Part shown: one piece after another, positions 40,619 to 48,877 of the stretch
Layout: every line of letters starts with the position of its first letter
Position numbering within the stretch: the stretch's first letter is position 1
Assembly (NCBI GenBank): GCA_000935965.1
Contig: LN483074.1
Span: forward strand, 597,171-661,170
DNA length: 64,000 bases
Origin: Metalysinibacillus saudimassiliensis
Lineage (GTDB): Bacteria; Bacillota; Bacilli; Bacillales_A; Planococcaceae
Direction: 5' to 3'
Program-made: the position numbers and the translations under genes
Notes under the pieces: model-generated
Seen by the model: the letters and a program-made list of their open reading frames with translations, nothing else
Told to the model about the DNA's origin: nothing
Databases searched by the model: none

Positions 40619-42154
40619 ATGGAGGCAGAGAAAAAGAGGTTTTTCCAGAAATTCTTGAATGTTATTGAGAAGACGGGTAACCGTTTACCTCACCCTGTCA
40701 CACTATTCTTTTTATTAGCAGTTGGTGTGTTAGTTTTATCAGCAGTGGTATCTTGGCTAGGCATTTCAGTTGAGCATCCAGGTAAACCAGGTGAGACGGT
40801 TGAAGTTGTTAACTTACTAAATGGCGAGGGTATTCATTATATCTTTACAAATTTAGTACCAAACTTTACAGGCTTTAAGCCATTAGGTGTTGTACTTGTA
40901 ACAATGCTTGGTATTGGTGTAGCTGAAGGTTCAGGCTTAATTAGCGCAATTTTACGTGGCTTTGTCATGTCAGTGCCAAAACGTTTCATTACATTAGGTT
41001 TAGTATTTGCAGGGATTATGTCATCTGTAGCTTCAGATGCAGGTTATGTTGTATTACCACCACTAGGTGCGATTTTATTCCTAGCTTTAGGGCGTCACCC
41101 AATCGCTGGTTTAACAGCAGCATTTGCTGGGGTATCAGGTGGTTTTAGTGCCAACTTATTATTATCTGGTACCGATGCATTACTTGGTGAGTTTACGATT
41201 ATGTCAGCTGAGATCATTGACCCAGCTTACGCAGCAAATATGACGATTGCAATGAACTATTACTTCATTGCAGCATCTGTACTTGTTTTAACATTCGTAG
41301 GTGCTTGGGTAACAGAACGTATCGTAGAACCTCGTTTAGGTGAGTATCAAGGTACACATACGGAAACAATGGATAAGCTAACACGCACAGAAATTAAAGG
41401 TATTGTATGGGCATTTGTAGCCGCACTTGTTGCATCAGTACTGTTTGCATTACTTGTGTTACTACCAGGTGCACCGCTACGTGGTGTAGAAGGTGATATG
41501 CCAATTGTTAAGTCACCATTTATGAAAGATGGATTAGTGCCAATCTTAGCGATTTTATTCCTTATCCCAGGTATTGTTTATGGTATGGTTACAAAAACGA
41601 TTCGTAGTGATAAAGATGTAGCTAAAATGATGGCAGATACGATGTCTTCAATGGGTATGTTTATTGTACTATCATTTGTTATCGCACAATTTGTAGCGTT
41701 CTTTACAACATCAAACTTAGGTTTAGTGCTTGGTGTTTACGGCGCAGAATTTTTACAAAGTATTAGCTTAACGGGTATCCCGTTACTTATTATCTTTATT
41801 TTAATTGCGGCATTTATTAACTTATTTATTGGTAGTGCTTCAGCTAAGTGGGCAATCATGGCACCTGTTTTTGTGCCAATTATGATGCAGCTTGGTTATT
41901 CACCAGAGCTTACACAAATGGCTTACCGTGTTGCTGACTCATCAACCAATATTATTTCGCCGTTAATGACGTATTTTGCGATGGTTATTGCCTTTGCTCA
42001 GAAGTATGATAAGAAGATGGGTATTGGTACATTAATCTCGGTTATGTTCCCGTATTCAATGTTCTTCCTATTATTCTGGACAATTACGCTAATTGTATGG
42101 ATGCTTCTAGGTATTGATTTAGGACCAGGCGCACCAATTTACTATACGCCATAA
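40619..42154 (+). CDS. AbgT-family transporter (p-aminobenzoyl-glutamate transporter family)
   Basis: Membrane protein of 511 residues with many hydrophobic segments. The N-terminal KTGNRLPHPVTLFFLLA, the GFKPLGVVLVTMLGIGVAEGSG segment split around residue 100, and the SASAKWAIMAPVFVPIMMQLG region near 422 are typical of the AbgT family (E. coli AbgT, Neisseria MtrF, YdaH). Members import p-aminobenzoyl-glutamate or export p-aminobenzoate and sulfonamides; which applies here is not decided. The start is ATG 40619 with AAGGAGG six bases before; an in-frame ATG at 40559 lacks a ribosome site. It stands alone between two terminators. Confidence 0.85.
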   Translation: MEAEKKRFFQKFLNVIEKTGNRLPHPVTLFFLLAVGVLVLSAVVSWLGISVEHPGKPGETVEVVNLLNGEGIHYIFTNLVPNFTGFKPLGVVLVTMLGIGVAEGSGLISAILRGFVMSVPKRFITLGLVFAGIMSSVASDAGYVVLPPLGAILFLALGRHPIAGLTAAFAGVSGGFSANLLLSGTDALLGEFTIMSAEIIDPAYAANMTIAMNYYFIAASVLVLTFVGAWVTERIVEPRLGEYQGTHTETMDKLTRTEIKGIVWAFVAALVASVLFALLVLLPGAPLRGVEGDMPIVKSPFMKDGLVPILAILFLIPGIVYGMVTKTIRSDKDVAKMMADTMSSMGMFIVLSFVIAQFVAFFTTSNLGLVLGVYGAEFLQSISLTGIPLLIIFILIAAFINLFIGSASAKWAIMAPVFVPIMMQLGYSPELTQMAYRVADSSTNIISPLMTYFAMVIAFAQKYDKKMGIGTLISVMFPYSMFFLLFWTITLIVWMLLGIDLGPGAPIYYTP

Positions 42155-42155
42155 T

Positions 42156-42189
42156 AAAAATGAGCTGCATATAAGCAGCTCATTTTTTT
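42156..42189. terminator. Terminator after the AbgT-family gene
   Basis: Perfect stem AAAAATGAGCTGC / GCAGCTCATTTTT with loop ATATAA and T-run; the flanking A-run allows function in both directions. Confidence 0.92.
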
Positions 42190-42197
42190 GTACAACG

Positions 42198-42233
42198 AAA
42201 AAAGACGCAGCGATTAATCGCTACGTCTTTTTT
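42198..42233 (-). terminator. Terminator of rpmB
   Basis: A hairpin AAAAAAGACG-C-AGCGATTAATCGCT-A-CGTCTTTTTT. The single imperfect pair is a C/A mismatch on the plus strand but a G-U pair in minus-strand RNA, so it suits rpmB, which ends 12 bases away. Confidence 0.85.
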
Positions 42234-42244
42234 ATAAGCGTTTA

Positions 42245-42433
42245 TTAAACGCGCTCTACTTTACCTGATTTTAATGCACGAGCAGAAACCCATACACGTT
42301 TCGGTTTACCGTCAACTAAGATACGAACTTTTTGAAGGTTGGCACCCCAAGTACGTTTGTTAGCGTTAAGAGCGTGCGAACGGTTGTTACCAGTACGCGC
42401 GCGACGTCCAGTAATGACACATTGTTTTGGCAT
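42245..42433 (-). CDS. rpmB: 50S ribosomal protein L28
   Basis: Ribosomal protein of 62 residues. The start is the minus-strand ATG at 42433 ([20 protein letters not shown]), preceded by TAAGGAGGGA; a longer reading to 42457 would translate the ribosome site. [20 protein letters not shown] and the [12 protein letters not shown] end are family hallmarks. It is transcribed opposite to its neighbours, as in B. subtilis. Confidence 0.96.
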   Translation of the reverse strand: MPKQCVITGRRARTGNNRSHALNANKRTWGANLQKVRILVDGKPKRVWVSARALKSGKVERV

Positions 42434-42498
42434 GTTGTGTTCCCTCCTTACTGTCAAATGCTGAAAAGTTTTCAGTTCGATATTTCACATACCATAAT

Positions 42499-42527
42499 AA
42501 TTTAACATACAGTTAAAATCAGTGCAA
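42499..42527 (-). promoter_or_regulatory. Predicted rpmB promoter
   Basis: Minus-strand TTGCAC (complement of 42522-42527) and TAAATT (complement of 42499-42504), 17 bases apart. This gives an RNA leader of about 60 bases before the L28 start. Confidence 0.5.
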
Positions 42528-42616
42528 GACATTTTACACAACCTTTCAAGAAAAAAGCCTTTACACCATAAAATTGTGACAGCAAACTATCGCGAATAAT
42601 GGTGTGACGTGTTATA

Positions 42617-42646
42617 TTGCTTAAAGCAAAATGAAAATGGTACAAT
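42617..42646 (+). promoter_or_regulatory. Predicted promoter of the asp23-fakA operon
   Basis: TTGCTT (42617-42622), 18-base spacer, TACAAT (42641-42646), 35 bases before the start codon of the Asp23-family gene. Confidence 0.6.
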
Positions 42647-42681
42647 AGATTTTAGTGAAAATGAGTCAAGGAGGCATTGTT

Positions 42682-43044
42682 ATGGCAATCGAACTTAAAA
42701 GCGAATTTGGCCAAATTGATATTTCGAACGATGTTGCCGCGCAAATCGTAGGAGGCGCAGCAATTGAATGTTACGGTATCGTAGGGATGGCATCTAAGCA
42801 TCAAATTAGAGATGGCTTAACAGATATTTTACGAAAAGAGAATTTTGCAAAAGGTGTTATTGTACGCCCGCAAGAAGATGGCTTACATATTGACATGTAT
42901 ATTATCGTGAGCTACGGCACAAAAATTTCTGAAGTAGCTTATCAAGTACAATCTAAAGTAAAATACACAGTAAATAAAACATTAGGCATGGACGTAAAAG
43001 CAGTAAACATTTATGTGCAAGGCGTGCGTGTTATGAACGTATAA
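42682..43044 (+). CDS. yloU: Asp23/Gls24 family envelope-stress protein (YloU)
   Basis: Small cytoplasmic protein of 120 residues in the Asp23/Gls24 family, linked to envelope stress; it always neighbours fakA in Bacillales, which suggests a role at the membrane or in lipid metabolism. The core GGAAIECYGIVGMAS and VQSKVKYTVNKTLGMDVKAV segments are typical. The start is ATG 42682 with AAGGAGG seven bases before; the in-frame ATG at 42655 overlaps the promoter region and is rejected. Confidence 0.9.
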   Translation: MAIELKSEFGQIDISNDVAAQIVGGAAIECYGIVGMASKHQIRDGLTDILRKENFAKGVIVRPQEDGLHIDMYIIVSYGTKISEVAYQVQSKVKYTVNKTLGMDVKAVNIYVQGVRVMNV

Positions 43045-43060
43045 GGAGGAACTTTTACTA

Positions 43061-44698
43061 ATGCAGTTTTTAGACGGAGTAAAGTTTGCCGAAATGGTGC
43101 AAATGGGAGCGCATCATTTATATCAAAATGCAAACTACGTAGATTCTTTAAACGTGTTCCCTGTGCCAGACGGTGATACAGGTACTAACATGAATTTATC
43201 AATGACCTCAGGAGCAAAAGAAACCGAGACGCAGGCAAGTGAGCATATCGGTAAAACAGCACAAGCCTTATCTAAGGGATTGTTAATGGGCGCGCGTGGT
43301 AACTCGGGCGTTATTTTATCGCAATTGTTCCGTGGATTTGGTAAATCAATTGAATCACTAGAAAAAATCGATGCAAAACAATTTGCACAAGCTTTCCAAG
43401 CAGGCGTAGATACAGCATATAAAGCTGTAATGAAGCCGGTAGAAGGTACAATCCTAACAGTAGCGCGTGTCGCAGCTGAAAAGGGTATGCAACTTGCTGA
43501 AACAGAGACAGATATTATTGCGTTAATGGAAGGCTTCACAAAAGAGGCTAAAATTGCGTTAGATAGCACACCAGATTTATTACCTGTATTAAAAGAGGTT
43601 GGTGTGGTTGATAGTGGTGGTCAAGGTCTTTTATTTGTGTATGAGGGCTTTTTAGCATCACTTAAAGGTGAGGCATTACCAGAGAAAAACGATGCCACAT
43701 TAAATGATTTAATTAGTGCAGAGCATCACCGTGTACAAGATTTTATGAGCACAGATGATATTGTCTTTGGTTATTGTACAGAAATTATGGTGCGCTTTGA
43801 GGACGATAAAGAGCCGTTTAACGAAGATGATTTCCGTAATGCATTAGCAGAGCTTGGTGATTCATTATTAGTTATTTCAGATGATGAGGTAGCTAAAGTG
43901 CATGTGCATACCGAAACACCAGGTAACGTTATGACAATTGGTCAAAAATACGGTAGCCTTATTAAAATTAAAGTTGATAATATGCGTGAGCAACACTCAG
44001 CAATTGTTAACGAGGAGCAACCCGCTGCGAAGAAAGAAACACATCCCTATGCGATTGTAACAATTGCGATGGGTGAGGGTGTAGCTACGTTATTACGCAG
44101 CATTGGCGCTTCTTATGTTATTGAGGGCGGTCAAACAATGAACCCTTCAACAGAGGACATTGTAAAAGCAGTAAAAGAAATTAACGCAGAGCGCGTGCTA
44201 ATTTTACCAAACAATAAAAATATTGTTATGGCAGCAGAGCAGGCAGTAGAATTACTTGATATTGAAGCGGCAGTTGTCGCAACTAAAACAATTCCTCAAG
44301 GGATGGCGGCAATTTTAGCGTTTAACCCAGAGGCAAGTGTTGAAGACAACCAAGCAACGATGACAGAGGCTTTTGCAGATGTGAAAACAGGTCAAGTTAC
44401 TTTTGCAGTGCGCGATACATCAATTGACGGTGTCGAAATCCATAAGAATGACTTTATGGCATTAGCAGAAGGTAAAATTATTGCTTCAACGAAAACAATG
44501 GCAGAGGCGGCACAAACTGTAGCAACGCAGCTTGTGGATGAGGATACAGAAATTGTAACGATTATTTTCGGTGAGGACGCAACAGAGCAACAAGCTGCTG
44601 AGTTAGCAACGTTTATTGAATCATTAAATGAAGATGTTGAGGTAGAGCTGTTTAACGGTAAACAGGCACTGTACCCATTCATCATTTCAGTAGAATAA
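43061..44698 (+). CDS. fakA: Fatty acid kinase catalytic subunit FakA (DAK2/DhaL domain protein YloV)
   Basis: Phosphorylates fatty acids bound to a FakB (DegV) protein, allowing exogenous or recycled fatty acids to enter phospholipids through PlsX/PlsY. The 545-residue protein has an N-terminal DhaL nucleotide-binding domain with PDGDTGTNMNLSM near residue 36 and ARGNSGVILSQLFRG near 78, a middle domain and a C-terminal FakB-interacting domain. AAGGAGG precedes the ATG. The plsX gene lies about 5 kb downstream. A strong terminator follows. Confidence 0.93.
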   Translation: MQFLDGVKFAEMVQMGAHHLYQNANYVDSLNVFPVPDGDTGTNMNLSMTSGAKETETQASEHIGKTAQALSKGLLMGARGNSGVILSQLFRGFGKSIESLEKIDAKQFAQAFQAGVDTAYKAVMKPVEGTILTVARVAAEKGMQLAETETDIIALMEGFTKEAKIALDSTPDLLPVLKEVGVVDSGGQGLLFVYEGFLASLKGEALPEKNDATLNDLISAEHHRVQDFMSTDDIVFGYCTEIMVRFEDDKEPFNEDDFRNALAELGDSLLVISDDEVAKVHVHTETPGNVMTIGQKYGSLIKIKVDNMREQHSAIVNEEQPAAKKETHPYAIVTIAMGEGVATLLRSIGASYVIEGGQTMNPSTEDIVKAVKEINAERVLILPNNKNIVMAAEQAVELLDIEAAVVATKTIPQGMAAILAFNPEASVEDNQATMTEAFADVKTGQVTFAVRDTSIDGVEIHKNDFMALAEGKIIASTKTMAEAAQTVATQLVDEDTEIVTIIFGEDATEQQAAELATFIESLNEDVEVELFNGKQALYPFIISVE

Positions 44699-44703
44699 TA
44701 GTA

Positions 44704-44738
44704 AGAAGCGGTGACGTCATGTCACCGCTTCTTTTTTT
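44704..44738. terminator. Terminator after fakA, shared with the convergent small gene
   Basis: Perfect 12-bp stem AGAAGCGGTGAC / GTCACCGCTTCT with loop GTCAT and seven T residues. The last codons of the minus-strand gene touch the T-run. Confidence 0.93.
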
Positions 44739-45051
44739 ACCAATCACGCTCACGCAATGCTTCCTCAATGTCTAGTGTAATGGTATAGTGATCAAGCATC
44801 GTCATTACAGTCTCCGCAATGTCCTCACGTGCCACCGTTTCAATTTCACTATTATGCGCGTAAAATGTCTCAGCCAAATCGTTGATACTACTAATAGCCA
44901 CATCAAGTGCTTGTTGTACACGTACTAAATCTTCGCTGTGATGTTGCATTACTTGCTCAGCTGTTTGCAAATAGTTTTTAATGCGATCCACTAAAAAATT
45001 AGGGTAGTAATCATCACGATACATATCTACTAAATAAAGTTCTTCTTTCAT
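44737..45051 (-). CDS. Small acidic protein, DUF5713-like, function unknown
   Basis: 104 residues, no signal peptide or membrane helix, predicted helical and acidic. The layout (MYRDDYYPNFLVDRIK near the N-terminus, NSEIETVAREDIAETV near 68, RERDW at the C-terminus) resembles the DUF5713 family as I recall it; no function is known. It has a good ribosome site (GAGGAGG, complement of 45059-45065) and its own promoter, so it looks like a real single-gene unit between fakA and sdaAB. It is not at this place in B. subtilis. Confidence 0.7.
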   Translation of the reverse strand: MKEELYLVDMYRDDYYPNFLVDRIKNYLQTAEQVMQHHSEDLVRVQQALDVAISSINDLAETFYAHNSEIETVAREDIAETVMTMLDHYTITLDIEEALRERDW

Positions 45052-45081
45052 AAGCTAGCCTCCTCTATAACCTGTCTATTA

Positions 45082-45110
45082 TTTGTACCATAACCGTAAA
45101 ATTTCGACAA
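45082..45110 (-). promoter_or_regulatory. Predicted promoter of the DUF5713-like gene
   Basis: Minus-strand TTGTCG (complement of 45105-45110), 17 bases, TACAAA (complement of 45082-45087) preceded by TGG (extended -10). Confidence 0.55.
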
Positions 45111-45122
45111 TATGCACAAAAG

Positions 45123-45151
45123 TTCTTATTTTACTTGTTTCGTGATAAAAT
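45123..45151 (+). promoter_or_regulatory. Weak candidate promoter of sdaAB
   Basis: TTCTTA (45123-45128), 17-base spacer, TAAAAT (45146-45151). The -35 is poor, but a promoter is needed here because the upstream gene is divergent. Confidence 0.35.
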
Positions 45152-45181
45152 AATGGCAACGTAAATGAAGGAGGGTGCAAG

Positions 45182-45844
45182 ATGAAATTTACATCCGTGT
45201 TTGATATTATTGGGCCTGTTATGATTGGTCCGTCATCATCACATACAGCAGGCGCTGCACGTATTGGTCGGGTGGCACGTGATTTATTTGGTCGTCAACC
45301 ACAGCGTGTAGCCATCCATTTGTTTGGCTCGTTTGCCGAAACGTATAAGGGACATGGTACAGATGTTGCTATTATTGGTGGCCTACTTGACTATGACACA
45401 CATGATGAGCGCATTAAAACATCATTTGCTGATGCAGAGGCGCAGGGGTTAGTGTTTGAGTTTATTCCTGAGACGGCACATACAGAGCACCCTAATACGG
45501 CGCGTATTGTGATGGAAGACGACGAGGGCGAAATGTCTGTTGTTGGGATTTCCATTGGCGGCGGTAAAATTGAGGTAAGTGAAGTGAACGGCTTTAAGCT
45601 ACGCTTAACAGGTGGCATGCCAGCTATTTTAGTTGTGCATGATGACCGTGCGGGTTGTATTGCGAATGTGGCTAACTGTTTAGCTATGCATAGCGTAAAT
45701 ATTGGTCATATGGAAGTATCACGTATTGAACGAGGGTTAACGGCACTAATGGTAATTGAAGTTGACCAAAATATTGAGGATAAAGTGCTACAGCAAATCT
45801 CCTTAATTCCAAATATTAATAAAGTATCAAAAATTAATACGTAG
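45182..45844 (+). CDS. sdaAB: L-serine dehydratase, iron-sulfur-dependent, beta subunit
   Basis: With the alpha subunit converts L-serine to pyruvate and ammonia using an oxygen-sensitive 4Fe-4S cluster. The 220-residue protein begins with the family motif FDIIGPVMIGPSSSHTAGA and ends with an ACT-like regulatory domain (GCIANVANCLAMHSVNIGHM) of the type that binds serine. AAGGAGGGTG precedes ATG 45182. The alpha gene follows after 12 bases. Confidence 0.95.
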   Translation: MKFTSVFDIIGPVMIGPSSSHTAGAARIGRVARDLFGRQPQRVAIHLFGSFAETYKGHGTDVAIIGGLLDYDTHDERIKTSFADAEAQGLVFEFIPETAHTEHPNTARIVMEDDEGEMSVVGISIGGGKIEVSEVNGFKLRLTGGMPAILVVHDDRAGCIANVANCLAMHSVNIGHMEVSRIERGLTALMVIEVDQNIEDKVLQQISLIPNINKVSKINT

Positions 45845-45856
45845 GAGGCGCTAGAG

Positions 45857-46753
45857 ATGGATGTATTATTTCACAACGTTAGAGAGCTTGTAGAACGCGC
45901 CGAGCTTGAACAAAAAAGCATCGCAACATTAATGCAAGAGCAAGAGGCAATGATTAGTGGGCGTTCAATTGATGATATTCGTGCCCAAATGAAAAATAAC
46001 CTCGCTGTTATGGAGGCTGCGGTTGAGCGTGGGTTAAAAGGTGTGCAATCTGTAACCGGTTTAACAGGAGGCGATGCCGTACTCATGCAAAAGTATATCG
46101 CTAGCGGCAAAGGTTTAGCAGGAGATATGTTGCTTGATGCAGTGAGTAAGGCAGTAGCAACGAATGAGGTAAACGCAGCAATGGGTACAATTTGTGCTAC
46201 ACCAACAGCAGGCTCGGCAGGCGTAGTACCAGGTGTGCTATTTGCTGTTAAACAAAAATTACAACCTACAGAAAATCAAATGATTGATTATTTATTTACT
46301 ACGGGTGCTTTTGGCTTCGTTGTAGCTAATAATGCCTCGATTTCAGGAGCCGAGGGCGGTTGTCAAGCAGAGGTCGGCTCTGCAGCAGCAATGGCAGCGG
46401 CAGGTGTCGTTGAAATGGCAGGCGGTACGCCACAACAATGTGCAGAGGGCTTTGCGATTACTATGAAAAACATGCTAGGCTTAGTATGTGATCCTGTGGC
46501 AGGTTTAGTCGAAGTGCCATGTGTTAAACGTAATGCAATGGGGGGAGCTAATGCAATTGTAGCCGCTGATATGGCATTAGCAGGCATTACAAGTCGCATT
46601 CCTTGTGATGAGGTTATTGGTGCTATGTTCCGTATTGGGCAGTCTATGAGTCCAAATTTAAAAGAAACGGCTCGTGGAGGACTAGCGGCAACGCCTACAG
46701 GTCGTGCATTAGCTGCAAAAATATTTGGAGGAGCTGTTACACAAGGTGAGTGA
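45857..46753 (+). CDS. sdaAA: L-serine dehydratase, iron-sulfur-dependent, alpha subunit
   Basis: Catalytic subunit of 298 residues holding the 4Fe-4S cluster. Cysteines in GTICATPTAGSAGVVPG near 115, GGCQAEVGSA near 170, and LVCDPVAGLVEVPC near 211 fit the cluster-binding set. AGGAGGCG precedes ATG 45857. The last eight bases overlap recG (GTGAGTGA), an arrangement also seen in B. subtilis. Confidence 0.95.
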   Translation: MDVLFHNVRELVERAELEQKSIATLMQEQEAMISGRSIDDIRAQMKNNLAVMEAAVERGLKGVQSVTGLTGGDAVLMQKYIASGKGLAGDMLLDAVSKAVATNEVNAAMGTICATPTAGSAGVVPGVLFAVKQKLQPTENQMIDYLFTTGAFGFVVANNASISGAEGGCQAEVGSAAAMAAAGVVEMAGGTPQQCAEGFAITMKNMLGLVCDPVAGLVEVPCVKRNAMGGANAIVAADMALAGITSRIPCDEVIGAMFRIGQSMSPNLKETARGGLAATPTGRALAAKIFGGAVTQGE

Positions 46754-48791
46754 AGGCATTCAACAATCCATAACCGTCATAAAAGGTGTCGGCAAGGAAA
46801 CGGCAGAAAACCTTAACACGCTCGGTATCGAGACAATTGAGGATTTACTTTTCACCTTTCCTGCAAGGCATGAGGATGTACGTTTAAAAGATTTAGCTGA
46901 AACACCACATAATGAAAAAGTAACGGTAGAAGCGCGCGTTGAGAGTGAGCCTACCGTTTTTTATACTGGACGAAAAAATCGCTTACAGGTGCAAATTTTA
47001 GCGGGTCGTTATTTAGTAAAGGCTGTGTTTTTTAACCAAGCCTATTTAAAAAACAAATTACATGTTGGTGACATTGTTACGATTACAGGTAAGTGGGATA
47101 AAGGTCGCCAAAGTATTAGTGCAACTAAAATTGATTTTGGTCCAAAGACCGAGCAGCTTGATTTTGAGCCGGTATACGCACTGCGCGGCAAGGTTACTAA
47201 AAAACGATTTGCGACCTTTATTCAAACAGCGCTCGAAACGTATAAGGAAGAGATTGTTGATAGCTTACCTAATGCATTACGTGAAAAGTATCGATTACTA
47301 CCGATTGTAGATGCCTTGTATGCGGTCCATTTTCCAACGAGCGCTGCACATGCTATGCAGGCACGACGTCGCTTTGCTTATGAGGAGTTATTGCATTTTC
47401 AACTGCGTATGCAGGCATTACGCCAGTTGCGTTTAGAGCAGGAGGCAGGCACAGCTATTGCCTATGACTTAGCTAAGGTAAAAGCTTTTATTGCGAGCCT
47501 ACCTTATGAGCTAACGAATGCACAAAAGCGCGTAGTAAATGAAATATTTCGAGATATTAAATCGATGCGTCGTATGAACCGCCTACTACAAGGAGATGTT
47601 GGTTCAGGTAAAACGGTAGTAGCAGCGCTAGCTTTATATGCAGCTGTTACGGCTGGTTACCAAGGTGCACTTATGGCCCCAACTGAAATTTTAGCTGAAC
47701 AGCACGGCGCATCGCTTGCTGAGTGGTTAGCGCCTTTTGGTGTACGCTTAGCGCTATTGTCAGGTTCGACAAAGACGAAGGCGCGACGCGAAATACTCGC
47801 ACATTTGGCGAGTGGTGACATAGATATTATTATTGGTACACATGCGCTCATTCAGCCTGATGTGCAATTTGCTAATCTTGGGCTGGTGATTACAGATGAG
47901 CAGCACCGTTTTGGTGTAGCACAGCGTAGGGTATTGCGCGATAAGGGCGAAAACCCTGATGTGTTGTTTATGACAGCCACACCGATACCTCGTACTTTAG
48001 CCATTACAGCATTTGGCGAAATGGACGTGTCGTCAATTGATGAAATGCCAGCAGGACGCAAAGTGATTGAAACACACTGGCTACGACCAGAGCAGCTGCC
48101 ATCTATTTTTGAACGACTGGAGCGTGAATTGCAAGCTGGACGTCAAGCGTATGCCATTTGTCCATTAATTGAGGAATCGGACAAGTTGGATGTACAAAAC
48201 GCCGTAGAGTTATATGAGCAACTAACGACAGTTTATGATGGCAAGTTTACGGTGGGCTTAATGCATGGTAGGCTACATGCGGATGATAAGGAGCGCGTGA
48301 TGCGTGAGTTTTCAGAAGGGCGCATCCATGTATTAGTTTCTACAACGGTAGTGGAAGTTGGTGTTAACGTACCTAATGCAACGTTTATGATGATTACAGA
48401 TGCTGAGCGCTTTGGTTTAGCGCAACTCCATCAATTACGTGGGCGTGTGGGACGTGGCGAACATCAATCCTATTGTGTTTTGTTGGCTGACCCTAAAACG
48501 GATGAAGGTAAGGAACGTATGACGGCTATGACAGAGACTAATAATGGCTTTGTATTAGCTGAAAAAGATTTAGAGTTACGTGGCCCAGGGGATTTCTTTG
48601 GGCGTAAACAAAGTGGTTTGCCAGAATTTAAAATGGCAGATCTTATTCAAGACTATCGTATTTTAGATGTAGCAAGACAAGATGCGGTTGCACTTTTGCA
48701 TGAGCCAAACTTTTGGCATGATCCAATGTATGAGGGGCTACAACATATGCTAAAAACTAGTGGAGTAGCAGATGGTGAGCGCTTCGATTAA
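46746..48791 (+). CDS. recG: ATP-dependent DNA helicase RecG
   Basis: Remodels stalled forks and branched DNA. The start is set at GTG 46746 (GGAGGAG at 46727, 12 bases upstream), giving 681 residues and SITVIKGVGKET at the family position; an ATG at 46725 has no ribosome site. An N-terminal wedge/OB domain is followed by helicase motifs: Walker A GDVGSGKT near 285, DEQHRFG near 383, TATPIPRT, and the C-terminal LHQLRGRVGRG and GPGDFFGRKQSG. All motifs are intact. Confidence 0.94.
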   Translation: MSEGIQQSITVIKGVGKETAENLNTLGIETIEDLLFTFPARHEDVRLKDLAETPHNEKVTVEARVESEPTVFYTGRKNRLQVQILAGRYLVKAVFFNQAYLKNKLHVGDIVTITGKWDKGRQSISATKIDFGPKTEQLDFEPVYALRGKVTKKRFATFIQTALETYKEEIVDSLPNALREKYRLLPIVDALYAVHFPTSAAHAMQARRRFAYEELLHFQLRMQALRQLRLEQEAGTAIAYDLAKVKAFIASLPYELTNAQKRVVNEIFRDIKSMRRMNRLLQGDVGSGKTVVAALALYAAVTAGYQGALMAPTEILAEQHGASLAEWLAPFGVRLALLSGSTKTKARREILAHLASGDIDIIIGTHALIQPDVQFANLGLVITDEQHRFGVAQRRVLRDKGENPDVLFMTATPIPRTLAITAFGEMDVSSIDEMPAGRKVIETHWLRPEQLPSIFERLERELQAGRQAYAICPLIEESDKLDVQNAVELYEQLTTVYDGKFTVGLMHGRLHADDKERVMREFSEGRIHVLVSTTVVEVGVNVPNATFMMITDAERFGLAQLHQLRGRVGRGEHQSYCVLLADPKTDEGKERMTAMTETNNGFVLAEKDLELRGPGDFFGRKQSGLPEFKMADLIQDYRILDVARQDAVALLHEPNFWHDPMYEGLQHMLKTSGVADGERFD

Positions 48792-48799
48792 AAAATCGC

Positions 48800-48828
48800 T
48801 TGCAATCTAATTTATGAATTATTATACT
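48800..48828 (+). promoter_or_regulatory. SigA promoter of the fapR operon
   Basis: TTGCAA (48800-48805), 17-base spacer, TATACT (48823-48828). The FapR operator begins five bases after the -10, overlapping the expected transcription start. Confidence 0.8.
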
Positions 48829-48832
48829 GATG

Positions 48833-48849
48833 TTAGTACCAAGTGCTAA
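48833..48849 (+). promoter_or_regulatory. FapR operator
   Basis: TTAGTACCAAGTGCTAA is a 17-base imperfect palindrome that closely matches the Bacillales FapR site (TTAGTACCTxxTACTAA-type). Its position over the start site implies repression of fapR-plsX-fabD-fabG, relieved by malonyl-CoA. Confidence 0.85.
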
Positions 48850-48877
48850 TATCTGATAAAAGAAGGTGGCAGTTGAC

